A DNA stretch of 37,269 nucleotides from contig CAMAHO010000002.1 of the NCBI GenBank assembly GCA_945834545.1, forward strand, positions 1-37,269, in the 5' to 3' direction. The notes beneath the pieces are model-generated. The model made no database searches. It was not told the DNA's origin and saw only the letters and a list, made by a program, of their open reading frames with translations. The stretch is from an uncultured Lachnospiraceae bacterium (GTDB taxonomy: Bacteria > Bacillota > Clostridia > Lachnospirales > Lachnospiraceae). Numbering within the stretch: position 1 is the stretch's first letter; every line of letters begins with the position of its first letter. A program made the position numbers and the translations under genes. Shown in pieces: positions 1 through 10,801 of this stretch.

Positions 1-558
1 AATGGCAGGGTAGGCACTGGAGCATTTTAACAATACCACCTGATTGTTCTTTCCCTGACTGCGAATTGCTGCCAAAGCTTCCTCAATCTCCGTGACACTG
101 CTCATTCCGGTGGACAAAATAATCGGCTTTCCCGTATTGGCAATGTACTTAATCAGCGGAATGTCAACCAGCTCAAAGGATGCTATTTTATAATATTCCA
201 TGCCCAGTTTTTCCAAGAAATCCACTGAAGTGATGTCAAAGGGTGTGGACAAGAAATCCAGCCCCAGTCTCTCCGCCTCCTGCTTTAGCTCTGCCTGCCA
301 CTCCCAGGGAGTATAGGCCTTACCGTACAGGGAGTACAGGTTTTCCCCCTCCCAGGTGCCGTTTTGTACCTGAAAATACTGGTTATTGCAGTCTATGGTC
401 AGGGTATCCGGGGTATAAGTCTGAATCTTGATGCAGTCTGCGCCGGCTTGGGCCGCAGCCCGGATAATCTCAAGGGCCTTCTCCTTATTTCCATTGTGGT
501 TTCCCGACATCTCGGCAATCATATAGGTTCCTTTTTTTAACTTTTCATAAAGGTCCAT
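1..558 (-). CDS. pseI: PseI/NeuB-family synthase (pseudaminic acid synthase-like), 3' end truncated by window edge
   Basis: Minus-strand translation from ATG at 558: MDLYEKLKKGTYMIAEMSGNHNGNKEKALEIIRAAAQAGADCIKIQTYTPDTLTIDC...; AE.SGNHNG and KIQTYTPDT are NeuB/PseI-type motifs. Open to the window edge. Confidence 0.85.
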   Translation of the reverse strand, partial: MDLYEKLKKGTYMIAEMSGNHNGNKEKALEIIRAAAQAGADCIKIQTYTPDTLTIDCNNQYFQVQNGTWEGENLYSLYGKAYTPWEWQAELKQEAERLGLDFLSTPFDITSVDFLEKLGMEYYKIASFELVDIPLIKYIANTGKPIILSTGMSSVTEIEEALAAIRSQGKNNQVVLLKCSSAYPAI

Positions 559-1644
559 CTAAGCTTCTCCTTCCTTGGCCTGTTCACTTTCCTCAAACCC
601 TTTTCTGCACAATACCATAGTAAGCAGGAAGCTTAATACAAAGCCCAACACCATGGATAACAGAAATGGCAGAAATCCCGGACCCACATATGCTACACTG
701 GTTAAGAAACTGGGGAAGGCAAAGGAGGTACAGTGGGTTCCTGCCGCCCCTACCACAGCTCCGCCCACAGCACCGGAAATACAAGCTGCCAGCATGGGCT
801 TTACCAAAGGTACATTCACACCAAATAATGCCGGCTCCGTGACACCCAAGGCTGCGGTCAGCGATGCCTGATATGCAATACTTTTCTTCTTTTTGTCCTT
901 TTTATAGTTTAGTGCAACCGCCAAGGCAGCTCCTGCCTGTCCATAGACAGCTGCGCCCACCAAAGGCATAATGACATCATAGCCTTGAAGGGCAATATTG
1001 TTGATGCTCACCGGCACCACGCTCCAATGTGCCCCAACGACCACCATAGGCTGCATGACAAAACCCATAAAGGCTCCCGCCACAATGGCGTTCCAATCAT
1101 AGATGGCAAAAAACACCTTGGTTAATACATCGCCAATCAGCGAACCGATGGGTCCAAACACCAGGAAAGTAATCGGCAACACTATCAGACAACACAAAAT
1201 CGGCTTCATAAATCCTTTTATGTTTTCCCCCAGATACTTGTCGCAGGGCTTTTCCACAAAATGCAACAGCCCCACCGCCATAAGCACCGGGATGACGCTG
1301 GAATGGTACACCGTAGAAGGAATGGTCAGTCCCAGGAAGGGCATAGTCCCACCGTTTTCCAGTACAGCCACCACCTCCGGATACAGCATAGCAATGGGAA
1401 TCAACAGAGAAATAAAGGGGTCCGTCTTCCACTGCTTCGCCGCCGTAATCGCAAGAAAAAAGGGCAAAAAATAAAAAAAGCCGTCTGCTACTGCATAGAA
1501 TATCTGATACACTCCGCTTTCCTGCGTAATCCACCCAAACTGTGCAGCAAGCACCACCACGCTCTTTAATATACTGGCTCCTGTTATACTATTTATAATC
1601 GGGAAAAAAATACCTGAAATCTGGTCAATGACTTTCTTGTACAT
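559..1644 (-). CDS. PTS EIIC domain permease (glucose/sucrose/beta-glucoside superfamily), stand-alone IIC without IIB or IIA
   Basis: 361 aa; multiple TM segments and GVTEPALFGVN signature of the EIIC family; RBS AAGGAG upstream of ATG 1644. Stop codon is 1 nt from the next start. Confidence 0.85.
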   Translation of the reverse strand: MYKKVIDQISGIFFPIINSITGASILKSVVVLAAQFGWITQESGVYQIFYAVADGFFYFLPFFLAITAAKQWKTDPFISLLIPIAMLYPEVVAVLENGGTMPFLGLTIPSTVYHSSVIPVLMAVGLLHFVEKPCDKYLGENIKGFMKPILCCLIVLPITFLVFGPIGSLIGDVLTKVFFAIYDWNAIVAGAFMGFVMQPMVVVGAHWSVVPVSINNIALQGYDVIMPLVGAAVYGQAGAALAVALNYKKDKKKKSIAYQASLTAALGVTEPALFGVNVPLVKPMLAACISGAVGGAVVGAAGTHCTSFAFPSFLTSVAYVGPGFLPFLLSMVLGFVLSFLLTMVLCRKGFEESEQAKEGEA

Positions 1645-1656
1645 AATGCTCTCCTT

Positions 1657-1707
1657 GTTGCATTAGGGACGGGGTTCTTTGCTGCCCATCTGTGTCCCTT
1701 ATGCAAC
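1657..1707. repeat. REP-like palindrome 1
   Basis: GTTGCATTAGGGAC (1657-1670) and GTCCCTTATGCAAC (1694-1707) form an inverted repeat with one mismatch; loop contains ggggttctttgctgcccat. Confidence 0.85.
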
Positions 1708-1732
1708 ACATTATATACTGATATGAAGAAAT

Positions 1733-1764
1733 GTTGCAATAGGGACGGAGTTTTTTGCTGCTCA
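1733..1764. repeat. REP-like half-unit 2
   Basis: gttgcaatagggacggagttttttgctgctca, same unit as the other REP copies; overlaps the RAYT stop codon at 1762-1764. Confidence 0.75.
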
Positions 1765-2547
1765 TTCTTCTTTCTCTTCCATTAACCTCTGCTGCTTCTC
1801 TAAACTTTTACAGATAGACCTATATGTCTTTCCTGTCAATCTCCCTAGCTGCCGTACTGAAATCCCCGCGTGGTAGAAGGCAAACAAATAGTATTCAAAA
1901 GAATCCACACTTAATCTGCAGAACTCTTTTAATGATTTACAAGAAGTAAATGATACTATTAATTCTCTGGTTTCCTCATCTGTATATGCGCTATAGGGTT
2001 TCTCCTCCATGCCCAATTCTCTCGTATCTGTTTGCAAAAAATGCAATAATCCATCCTGATTTCCAAAGAGCGAAAGTGGGGTTTTCACATCAATCCATTT
2101 TATTCTGTTTTCAGAATATGCACCATAGCTGCTCCAAGGATATTCGCCTACCTTGGTCTCCACACCTGCATGCAACGGATTTTGATGTACGTAACGAAAC
2201 ACGCGCATAAAATAGCCCTGGTCATTGATAGGTTCACTACGAAATCGATCCTGAAATAAATACCCCTGTCTTTCATATTTCGCATTGTACCATTTGGCAA
2301 ATGTAACCTGGATTTTTCTCATAATATTCCCTAAATTGCCTTTTGTGTTTCCTAGCAATAAATGCACATGATTACTCATCAAGCAATACGCGAATATTTG
2401 AAAATCCTCCTGCTTTTGATAGTGCTCCAAAATACTCAAAAATGTGCTGAAATCGTCTTCCTCTTCAAAAATAATGCTCTTATTGATTCCCCTGGCTATC
2501 ACGTGATATATATCCAGATTACTGATTTCTCTTGCTTTCCTTGGCAT
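1762..2547 (-). CDS. REP-associated tyrosine transposase (RAYT, Y1_Tnp/IS200-like HUH family)
   Basis: 261 aa: HVIARGINKSIIF..., HUH motif SNHVHLLL, catalytic Tyr context FRYVHQNPLHAGV; RBS AGGAGG before ATG. Confidence 0.92.
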   Translation of the reverse strand: MPRKAREISNLDIYHVIARGINKSIIFEEEDDFSTFLSILEHYQKQEDFQIFAYCLMSNHVHLLLGNTKGNLGNIMRKIQVTFAKWYNAKYERQGYLFQDRFRSEPINDQGYFMRVFRYVHQNPLHAGVETKVGEYPWSSYGAYSENRIKWIDVKTPLSLFGNQDGLLHFLQTDTRELGMEEKPYSAYTDEETRELIVSFTSCKSLKEFCRLSVDSFEYYLFAFYHAGISVRQLGRLTGKTYRSICKSLEKQQRLMEEKEE

Positions 2548-2661
2548 ATGTCCTCCTAGTATTCATTTGTTTTCCGTTTGAAAGTTTGGTCGAATGACCA
2601 GCAAATACAGAATCTACAGAAATATTTAAATTATCATAACAGATATTACATCAAAAAACAA

Positions 2662-2712
2662 GCAACATTAGGGACGGAGTTTTTTGCTGCTCATCTCCGT
2701 CCCAAATGCTGC
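2662..2712. repeat. REP-like palindrome 3
   Basis: gcaacattagggacggag ... ctccgtcccaaatgctgc inverted repeat, loop ttttttgctgctcat. Confidence 0.88.
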
Positions 2713-2798
2713 TCAAAGTCCACAAGCCAAGAGTTTATATTCTCTTCATTATTGATATGTTTCGTTAAAATAAGATACATCTCATCTATCGGCTGCAC
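2691..2798 (-). pseudogene. Possible gene relic (35 codons, no start) caught between two REP palindromes
   Basis: Minus-strand open frame VQPIDEMYLILTKHINNEENINSWLVDFEQHLGRR*, preceded by TAG and ending inside REP 3; protein-like composition but no recognised family. Confidence 0.3.
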
Positions 2799-2805
2799 CT
2801 AAGTA

Positions 2806-2856
2806 GCAACAAATGGGACAGAGATGAGCAACAAAAAACTCCGTCCCTAATGCATC
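2806..2856. repeat. REP-like palindrome 4 (inverted relative to copy 3)
   Basis: gcaacaaatgggacagag ... ctccgtccctaatgcatc inverted repeat; contains the gltD stop codon (2847-2849). Confidence 0.88.
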
Positions 2857-4343
2857 AAGGATTCGTCTACGGCCATAGCTGCGGCGCGGCCTTCTGCGAT
2901 GGCCCATACTACAAGAGATTGACCGCGATGCATATCGCCTGCGGTAAAGACGCGGTCCTTGGAGGTTGCGTAAGAGTTTGGTGCAGTTGCCACATTGGTG
3001 CGATTGTCAAGCAAGACACCAAAGCTGTCTGTTACATAGCTCTCACTGCCTAGGAAGCCGGCAGCAATGAGAACCAAATCCGCCTTTAATTCCTTCTCTG
3101 TGCCGGGAACCGGTTCCATGACAAACCTTCCGGAAGAGGGATCCTTCTTGGAGGCTAGCTCTACCGTCTTTACACCTCGAAGATTCCCCTTGGCATCCTT
3201 TAAAAACTCGGTTACGGTTGTCTTAAAGATGCGAGGGTCTTTGCCAAATTTGGCAATGGCCTCCTCCTGACCATAGTCGGTCTTTAACACCTTTGGCCAC
3301 TCCGGCCAAGGATTGTTCTCTGCCCGTGTTACGGGTGCGGGAGGCATCATCTCCAACTGAGTCACACTGCCGGCACCCAAACGGATACTGGTACCTACAC
3401 AGTCATTTCCCGTGTCGCCACCGCCGATGACAATCACATGCTTTCCTTCCAAGCTTCCGAAGGAAAAACCCTGAAAGGACATAACCTTTGCGGAATCATA
3501 GTCACAGTCCATGAGCTTCTTGCTGACCTCCTTTAGAAAGTCAACTGCAAAATAGATTCCCTTTGCATCCCTCCCGGGGGCAGTAATATCTCTGGGGTGA
3601 GAGGCACCACAGCACAAAATCACTCTGTCAAATTCCTTTAACAGCTTGGACGCCTTCTCCTCTTTTCCCACATCCACACCGCACTGGAAGCGAATTCCTG
3701 CTGCCTCCATCAAGGCAATTCTTCGGTCAAGAACTCTCTTATCCAGCTTCATATTGGGAATGCCGTAACGAAGCAATCCGCCGGGTCTGTCGCTTCTTTC
3801 AAAGACAGTTACCTGATGGCCTCTGTGATCGAGCCACTGTGCAGCTGCCAGACCCGAGGGACCGCTGCCCACGATGGCAATCTTCTTGCCGGTCTGCACA
3901 GGAGACGCTTCCTCTTTCACCAGACCATGCTCATAGGCATACTCAATAATCGCTCTCTCATTCTCCTTAGTGGAAACAGCGCCGCCGTGCAGTCCACAGG
4001 TACAGGCTGCCTCGCAGAGAGCCGGGCAAACCCTGGAGGTAAACTCCGGAAAGCTGTGGGTTTTACTCAGTCTGCTGTATGCCTGCTCCAAATTGCCCTT
4101 GGAGACCAAATCGTTGGTCTCCGGAATCAGGTTGTGGAGAGGACAACCCGATACCATACCCGCTATCATCATGCCCGACTGACAGAAGGGCACGCCGCAA
4201 TCCATACATCTGCTGCCCTGTTTCACCGTTTCCTTGACAGGCAGGACGGTGTGAAATTCTTCAAAACTTTTGATGCGCTCCAAAGGGCTAACCAAGGGGG
4301 CATCTTTTCTCTCATACTCTAAGAATCCTGTTGCTTTTCCCAT
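2847..4343 (-). CDS. gltD: Glutamate synthase small subunit (NADPH)
   Basis: GFLEYERKDAP..., CMDCGVPFCQSG and CPLHNLIPE Fe-S motifs, GSGPSGLAAAQWL dinucleotide-binding motif. ATG at 4343 (MGKATGFLEY) preferred over the upstream GTG at 4352. Confidence 0.95.
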   Translation of the reverse strand: MGKATGFLEYERKDAPLVSPLERIKSFEEFHTVLPVKETVKQGSRCMDCGVPFCQSGMMIAGMVSGCPLHNLIPETNDLVSKGNLEQAYSRLSKTHSFPEFTSRVCPALCEAACTCGLHGGAVSTKENERAIIEYAYEHGLVKEEASPVQTGKKIAIVGSGPSGLAAAQWLDHRGHQVTVFERSDRPGGLLRYGIPNMKLDKRVLDRRIALMEAAGIRFQCGVDVGKEEKASKLLKEFDRVILCCGASHPRDITAPGRDAKGIYFAVDFLKEVSKKLMDCDYDSAKVMSFQGFSFGSLEGKHVIVIGGGDTGNDCVGTSIRLGAGSVTQLEMMPPAPVTRAENNPWPEWPKVLKTDYGQEEAIAKFGKDPRIFKTTVTEFLKDAKGNLRGVKTVELASKKDPSSGRFVMEPVPGTEKELKADLVLIAAGFLGSESYVTDSFGVLLDNRTNVATAPNSYATSKDRVFTAGDMHRGQSLVVWAIAEGRAAAMAVDESLMH

Positions 4344-4362
4344 TTTCCTCACCTAACCCTTT

Positions 4363-7300
4363 CTATTTGTCCGTAAAGCTTGCGTAAAACGCTTCAATCT
4401 GCGCATCCTTGGTACTCATTCCGCGCTCCTTAAACTCATAAGTAAGCTCCACCATCTTCTTATAATCAGCGGGAATAATCTTTTTGAACTTCGGTATATA
4501 CTCCTCAAAATGCTCTAAAATGTCCTGGGCTTTTCTGGAATCGGTATAGGCCACATGCTTTTTTAGCATACTGCGAAGCTCTTCCTTGTCCGCCTTCTCG
4601 GTCAGCTGCTCCATGAGAATCATTTCCTTATTGATATTGCGATACAGACTGTTGTCCTCGTCCAGCACATAGGCCACACCGCCACTCATACCGGCTGCAA
4701 AGTTCTTTCCGATGGAGCCCAAGATGACAGCCAGACCGCCGGTCATGTACTCACAGCCGTGTTCTCCTACACCCTCAACCACACATTTGGCTCCGGAGTT
4801 ACGAACACAGAATCTCTCACCGGCCTTTCCTGCGATGTAGGCTTCTCCAAGGGTTGCTCCGTACAGGGCAACATTTCCGATAATGATGTTATTCTCTGCA
4901 TCATAGCCGGCATTCTTAGGGGCCTTTACGATGAGCTTTCCTCCTGACAAGCCCTTGCCGAAATAATCGTTGCTGTCTCCTTCAAGCTCCAGGGTAAGTC
5001 CCTTGGGAATGAAAGCTCCAAAGCTCTGGCCGCCTGCACCCTTACACCCAAGTACAAGGGTATCCTCTGCCAGCCCTTCTCCATGCTTTCTGGTAATCTC
5101 AGCCCCAATCAGGGTACCAAAGGTTCGGTCAATATTGGTCACCTTCACCTGGGTTTTGTATTTCTTGCCCTTGCCAATGGCCTCTCTGAGAGCCTTATCC
5201 TCTGCCATCAGTCTTTCATCCTTTGTGTTCTCCAGGGCAAAGTCATACGCACAGGCAGGGTCAAAAACCTTCTCCTCCAGGGAATTCCGGCTCAAGATGG
5301 ACTCCAGGTTAATCTTAGATCCATTTCCCTGAAGCTCCTCTTTCTTCTTTAACAAATCTGTCCGACCAACCAGCTCATTCACAGTACGAACGCCCAGTTT
5401 CGCCATATATTCACGCAGCTCCTCTGCTATAAAGAGCATGAAGTTTTCCACATACTCAGGCTTGCCAATAAAGCGCTTTCTAAGCTCCGGATTCTGGGTG
5501 GCAATGCCCATAGGACAAGTATCCAGGTTGCAGACACGCATCATAACACAGCCCAAGGTAACCAGAGGTGCCGTTGCAAAACCAAACTCCTCCGCACCCA
5601 GAATAGCAGCGATAGCCACGTCACGGCCGCTCATAAGCTTTCCGTCGGTCTCAATGACCACGCGGTTTCGCAGACCATTCTGCAGTAGGGTCTGATGGGT
5701 TTCCGCAAGGCCCAGCTCCCAGGGCAGACCTGCATTGTGTATGGAGCTTAAGGGAGCAGCGCCTGTACCGCCGTCATAACCGGAAATCAGGATGACGCCG
5801 GCGCCAGCCTTGGCTACACCTGCTGCAATGGTTCCTACTCCTGCCTCAGATACCAGCTTGACAGAGATTCTTGCATATTTATTTGCATTCTTTAGGTCAT
5901 AAATCAGCTGAGCCAGGTCCTCAATGGAGTAAATATCGTGATGAGGGGGAGGAGAAATCAGACTCACACCGGGAGTGGAGTGTCTGGTTTTTGCTATCCA
6001 AGGGTAGACCTTTCCTCCGGGCAGATGACCGCCCTCACCGGGCTTAGCGCCCTGAGCCATCTTAATCTGCAGCTCCTTAGCACTCACTAAATAACGGCTG
6101 GTCACACCAAAACGACCGCTGGCAACCTGTTTGATAGCAGAGCTTCTGTCGTGCTCTGTCCCCGCGCTGGCCAGTCTCTCGTCACTTTCACCGCCCTCAC
6201 CACTGTTTGATTTTCCGTGAAGGTGATTCATGGCAATGGCCAAAGCCTCATGGGCTTCCTCTGAAATGGAGCCATAGGACATAGCACCGGTCTTAAAGCG
6301 CTTTACGATTTCCGTAGCACTTTCCACCTCAGAAAGATCAATTCCCTTCTCCGGATAGACAAAATCCATCAGACTTCGCAGATAACCGGTTTCCTCCTTA
6401 TCAACCATCTGGGTATAGAGCTTGAATTTCTCATAGCTTCCCTCTCTGGTAGCCATCTGCAGCATATGGATGGTCTGAGGATTGTACCTGTGGGTTTCCC
6501 CGTTTGCACGCATCTTGTGTCTTCCCATAGAATCAATGGTCATGTCCGTAGGAAGTCCTAAGGGATCAAAGGCAAGGGAGTGCTGCTTATCCACTTCCCT
6601 GGCAATATCTTCTATTGTAATACCGTCGATGCGGGATACCGTACCGGTAAAATACTTCTCCACCACCTTTTGGGAGATACCGATTGCCTCAAAGATTTTG
6701 CTGCCCTGATAGGATTGAATGGTGGAAATACCCATCTTGGAAGCCACCTTGACAATCCCCTGAATGATGGCATTGTCGTAATCTCTGGCAGCCGCATAAT
6801 AATCCTTATCTAACAGTCCCTCTTCAATCAGGCTGGCAATGGATGCATGTGCCAGATAGGGATTCACCGCACACGCACCATAGCCAAGGAGGGTTGCAAA
6901 ATGGTGTACCCCGCGGGGTTCACCGGATTCCAAAATGAGGGACATAGCAGTACACTTCTTGGTCTGAACCAGATGTCTGTGAACAGCCGCCACTGCCAAC
7001 AGAGAAGGAATCGCCACATGATTTTCATCCACTCCTCTGTCCGACAAAATCAAAATGTTACAGCCATCCCGATAGGCCCTGTCTACTTCCACAAACAAAT
7101 GCTCCACAGCTCTCTCCAGGGGAGAAGATTTGTAAAATAAGGTAGAAACCTTTGCCGCCTTGAAACCATTCTTGTTCAGGTGCGAAATCTTCATCAAATC
7201 CAAATCGGACAGAATAGGATTCTTAATCTTAAGAACATGACAGTTCTCCGGCTTTACAGAAAGCAAATCTCCGTTTTTGCCCGCATACACTGTGGTGGCA

Positions 7301-8922
7301 GTGACAATCTTTTCTCTCACCGCATCAATGGGCGGATTGGTAACCTGGGCGAATTTTTGTTTAAAATAATAAAACAGCGGCTGATATTCCTTGGAAAGAG
7401 CGGCAATTGGCGTATCCACACCCATAGCCCCAATGTGCTCCGCACCGTTTAAGGCCATACTGCCAATCTCTTCCTTGTAATCCTCGTAGGTATAGCCAAA
7501 GGCCTTCTGGAGCTTGGTAAGCTCCTCTTTTCTATAGGAAGGAACCTTTTCATTGGGAATCTTAAGCTCTGCTAGATTAATCAGATTAGCATCCAGCCAC
7601 TCACCGTAGGGCTCACAGCCTGCATACTTCTCCTTAAGCTCCTCATCGTAGATGATTTTGCCCTGCTTCATATCCACTAACAGCATTTTGCCGGGATGTA
7701 GTCTTTCCTTCTTTAAGATATGAGCCTCATCCAATTCCAGAACGCCAACCTCGGAGGAAAGCACCAGTCTTCCGTCATCCATCACATAATAACGGGAGGG
7801 ACGAAGACCGTTTCTGTCAAGAATGGCACCCATGACATCACCGTCGGAAAACAGAATGGACGCCGGTCCATCCCAGGGCTCCATCATAGTGGCATAATAC
7901 TGATAGAAATCTCTTTCCTTCTGGGAAATGGTATCGTTGTGCTCCCAAGGCTCGGGAATCAAAATCATAGCAGCCAAGGCCGGGTCCATGCCGGACATAA
8001 TCATAAACTCCAGAGCATTATCCAGCATAGCGGAGTCAGAGCCCTCTGCTGAGATAATGGGCAGAACCTTGGTAAAGTCCTCCTCGCTAAAGCAGCTTAC
8101 ATGCATGGTCTCCTCTCTGGCTAACATCTTATCTACATTGCCCTTAATGGTATTGATTTCCCCGTTGTGTACCATAAAGCGGTTGGGATGTGCGCGAACC
8201 CAGCTGGGGTTGGTGTTGGTAGAGAACCTGGAATGCACCAGGGCTACTGCGGAAGCAAAATCGCTGTCCTGCAGATCCGTAAAGAAGGTACGAAGCTGTC
8301 CCACCAGAAACATTCCCTTGTATACGATGGTTCTGCAGGATAGGGAGGGCACATAGGTATTGTCATTGCTTTGCTCAAAGACACGACGAACCACATAGAG
8401 CTTGCGGTCAAACTCCAAATCCGTCATATCCTCCTCTGGTCTCTTGATAAAGGCCTGCATAATCACAGGGCAGCTCTCTAGGGCCTTCTGCCCTAACACC
8501 TGGGGCGCATTGGGCACCACTCTCCAACCAAGCAGAGTCAGACCCTCCTTTTTCAGGATGACCTCAAACATCTTTTTTGCCTGGTTTCTTTTTAATTCAT
8601 TTTGGGGAAAGAAAAACATTCCCACCGCATAGCTTCTTTCCTTACCCAGAGTAATCCCCAGCTCCTTGCAAACCTTCCCAAAGAAAGCGTGGGGAATCTG
8701 GGTTAAAATACCAACGCCGTCACCAGTCTTTCCTTCTGCATCCTTGCCGGCTCTGTGCTCTAGGTTTTCCACAATACTCAGGGAATCCGCCACAATCTGA
8801 TGACTTGCCTTTCCGTGGATATCTACAATCGCACCGATACCACAGTTATCATGCTCGAAGCTGCTATCGTATAAAGCCCCCTGGGCTGTCTGTTCCTTTA
8901 CCTGAAATAATTCCTGACTCAT
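4363..8922 (-). CDS. gltB: Glutamate synthase large subunit
   Basis: 1519 aa; class II GATase N-terminus ([12 protein letters not shown]), FMN/Fe-S central domains ([28 protein letters not shown]), C-terminal GXGXG domain. Confidence 0.97.
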   Translation of the reverse strand: MSQELFQVKEQTAQGALYDSSFEHDNCGIGAIVDIHGKASHQIVADSLSIVENLEHRAGKDAEGKTGDGVGILTQIPHAFFGKVCKELGITLGKERSYAVGMFFFPQNELKRNQAKKMFEVILKKEGLTLLGWRVVPNAPQVLGQKALESCPVIMQAFIKRPEEDMTDLEFDRKLYVVRRVFEQSNDNTYVPSLSCRTIVYKGMFLVGQLRTFFTDLQDSDFASAVALVHSRFSTNTNPSWVRAHPNRFMVHNGEINTIKGNVDKMLAREETMHVSCFSEEDFTKVLPIISAEGSDSAMLDNALEFMIMSGMDPALAAMILIPEPWEHNDTISQKERDFYQYYATMMEPWDGPASILFSDGDVMGAILDRNGLRPSRYYVMDDGRLVLSSEVGVLELDEAHILKKERLHPGKMLLVDMKQGKIIYDEELKEKYAGCEPYGEWLDANLINLAELKIPNEKVPSYRKEELTKLQKAFGYTYEDYKEEIGSMALNGAEHIGAMGVDTPIAALSKEYQPLFYYFKQKFAQVTNPPIDAVREKIVTATTVYAGKNGDLLSVKPENCHVLKIKNPILSDLDLMKISHLNKNGFKAAKVSTLFYKSSPLERAVEHLFVEVDRAYRDGCNILILSDRGVDENHVAIPSLLAVAAVHRHLVQTKKCTAMSLILESGEPRGVHHFATLLGYGACAVNPYLAHASIASLIEEGLLDKDYYAAARDYDNAIIQGIVKVASKMGISTIQSYQGSKIFEAIGISQKVVEKYFTGTVSRIDGITIEDIAREVDKQHSLAFDPLGLPTDMTIDSMGRHKMRANGETHRYNPQTIHMLQMATREGSYEKFKLYTQMVDKEETGYLRSLMDFVYPEKGIDLSEVESATEIVKRFKTGAMSYGSISEEAHEALAIAMNHLHGKSNSGEGGESDERLASAGTEHDRSSAIKQVASGRFGVTSRYLVSAKELQIKMAQGAKPGEGGHLPGGKVYPWIAKTRHSTPGVSLISPPPHHDIYSIEDLAQLIYDLKNANKYARISVKLVSEAGVGTIAAGVAKAGAGVILISGYDGGTGAAPLSSIHNAGLPWELGLAETHQTLLQNGLRNRVVIETDGKLMSGRDVAIAAILGAEEFGFATAPLVTLGCVMMRVCNLDTCPMGIATQNPELRKRFIGKPEYVENFMLFIAEELREYMAKLGVRTVNELVGRTDLLKKKEELQGNGSKINLESILSRNSLEEKVFDPACAYDFALENTKDERLMAEDKALREAIGKGKKYKTQVKVTNIDRTFGTLIGAEITRKHGEGLAEDTLVLGCKGAGGQSFGAFIPKGLTLELEGDSNDYFGKGLSGGKLIVKAPKNAGYDAENNIIIGNVALYGATLGEAYIAGKAGERFCVRNSGAKCVVEGVGEHGCEYMTGGLAVILGSIGKNFAAGMSGGVAYVLDEDNSLYRNINKEMILMEQLTEKADKEELRSMLKKHVAYTDSRKAQDILEHFEEYIPKFKKIIPADYKKMVELTYEFKERGMSTKDAQIEAFYASFTDK

Positions 8923-10529
8923 AACCTCTCCTCCTTCATCTGAAGTGCTGCCTGTATTAGTCCCTGAAACAGTGGATGGGGTGCATCCGGTCTGGACTTA
9001 AACTCCGGATGTGCCTGGGTTGCCACAAAGAAGGGATGTTCCTTTACCTCCACCATCTCCACAATGTGACCATCCGGGGAAAACCCGGACAATACCATGC
9101 CATGCGTTTCTAATACCTCCCGATACTCGTTATTCACCTCGTATCTGTGTCGATGACGCTCAGAAATCATTTCTTTTCCATATAATTTATAGGCTACTGT
9201 ATCCTTCTTTAACATACAGGGATATGCACCTAACCGCAGAGTTCCCCCAAGGTTTTCCACACCATTCTGGTCGGGCATGAGGTTAATTACCGGGTGCTTT
9301 GTCTCCGGAACCAACTCAATACTGGCTGCGCCCTCCAGTCCGCAGGCATTGCGTGCATATTCCACAATGGCAAGCTGCATGCCAAGGCACAGACCCAGAT
9401 AGGGTATGCCCTTCTCCCTACTGTAACGGATGGCCGTAATCATTCCCTCTGTTCCACGCTTTCCAAAGCCTCCGGGAACCAGAATGCCGTTTACTCCGGA
9501 CAGGAGGGAGTCCACCGTCTCCTCCGTCACCTCTTCCGAATCAATCCAGCGTATCTGAACCTCTGCCAGATTTGCGATACCGCCGTGCTTTAGGGCCTCC
9601 ACTACACTTAGGTAGGCATCATGCAAAGCCACATACTTTCCTACCAACGCAATTTCCACACTGGTTTTGGGATGATGAAAATCCTCCACCAGCTTCTTCC
9701 ATTTTGACAAATCCGGCTCCGGGCAGGGGATATGCAGGCATTCGCAAACGGCCTTTGCAAGGTTTTCCTCCTCTAACATCAAAGGCACCTCGTACAAGGA
9801 TTGAGCATCCAGGTTCTGCAACACATGCTCCTTGGGCACATTACAGAACAAAGCGATTTTCTCCTTCATATGCTCGTCTACCGGGTAATCCGAACGGCAC
9901 ACCAAGATATCCGGCCAGATACCCATGCTCTGTAAGCTCTTTACGCTCATCTGTGTGGGCTTTGTCTTCATCTCACCGGAGGCTTTGAGGTAAGGAATCA
10001 AGGTGACCTGAATCATGATGGCGTTCTCTCTACCCACTTCAGCCTGGAACTGGCGGATGGCCTCTAAAAAGGGCTGGCTCTCAATATCTCCTACCGTTCC
10101 GCCAATCTCAATGATGGAGATGGTGTCTTCCTTGTCATCCTTAGCCTTATAGAATTTATCCTTTATCTCATTGGTGATATGGGGAATGACCTGAACGGTT
10201 CCTCCGCCATAATCACCATGTCTTTCCTTATTTAAGACGGACCAGTAGATTTTCCCTGTTGTAACATTGGAATTTCTATCCAGGCTCTCGTCGATGAATC
10301 TTTCATAGTGACCCAAATCCAAATCGGTCTCTGTACCATCATCCGTCACAAACACCTCTCCATGCTGGATGGGATTCATGGTACCTGGGTCCACATTAAT
10401 ATAAGGGTCAAACTTCTGCATGGTAACATGATAATTCCTTGCCTTCAAAAGCCGCCCCAAACTGGCTGCAGTGATGCCCTTTCCTAAGCCGGAAACAACA
10501 CCGCCTGTCACAAACACATATTTAACCAT
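8919..10529 (-). CDS. pyrG: CTP synthase
   Basis: [28 protein letters not shown]..., GATase motif [12 protein letters not shown] at 10529 behind a GGAG RBS. TGA overlaps the gltB ATG (ATGA). Confidence 0.97.
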   Translation of the reverse strand: MVKYVFVTGGVVSGLGKGITAASLGRLLKARNYHVTMQKFDPYINVDPGTMNPIQHGEVFVTDDGTETDLDLGHYERFIDESLDRNSNVTTGKIYWSVLNKERHGDYGGGTVQVIPHITNEIKDKFYKAKDDKEDTISIIEIGGTVGDIESQPFLEAIRQFQAEVGRENAIMIQVTLIPYLKASGEMKTKPTQMSVKSLQSMGIWPDILVCRSDYPVDEHMKEKIALFCNVPKEHVLQNLDAQSLYEVPLMLEEENLAKAVCECLHIPCPEPDLSKWKKLVEDFHHPKTSVEIALVGKYVALHDAYLSVVEALKHGGIANLAEVQIRWIDSEEVTEETVDSLLSGVNGILVPGGFGKRGTEGMITAIRYSREKGIPYLGLCLGMQLAIVEYARNACGLEGAASIELVPETKHPVINLMPDQNGVENLGGTLRLGAYPCMLKKDTVAYKLYGKEMISERHRHRYEVNNEYREVLETHGMVLSGFSPDGHIVEMVEVKEHPFFVATQAHPEFKSRPDAPHPLFQGLIQAALQMKEERL

Positions 10530-10570
10530 TCTCTCTCTCCTTTTAAGGTCTCCCGTATACACTAATGTAC

Positions 10571-10713
10571 GGGCTTGACCCTCTTATGTGTTCTCCGTTC
10601 CCACGCTCTCGCTCCGTAAAACGCGTAGCGGTACATAAGGTGCTAAAGTACAGCACCTAAGTACCGACGCGTTTTAAGGGGGAACTTGAGAATACATAAG
10701 AGGGTCTGCGCCC
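10571..10713. repeat. Nested palindromic element in the pyrG leader (~143 bp)
   Basis: Outer arms gggcttgaccctcttatgtgttctccgttccc / gggggaacttgagaatacataagagggtctgcgccc; inner arms taaaacgcgtagcggtacataaggtgct / agcacctaagtaccgacgcgtttta. Confidence 0.75.
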
Positions 10714-10801
10714 TTATCCTTAAAATGGGATACCTAAAAAATCATTTTGAATCTTTCTTACAAAGCTTGTAAGTATTCTTTTGTTTGAAATTGTAAGTGG
10801 G

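Noticed and set aside
3816-4322. 168-aa plus-strand ORF antisense to gltD
   Set aside because: Shadow ORF opposite a well-supported gltD; no recognisable domain or RBS.
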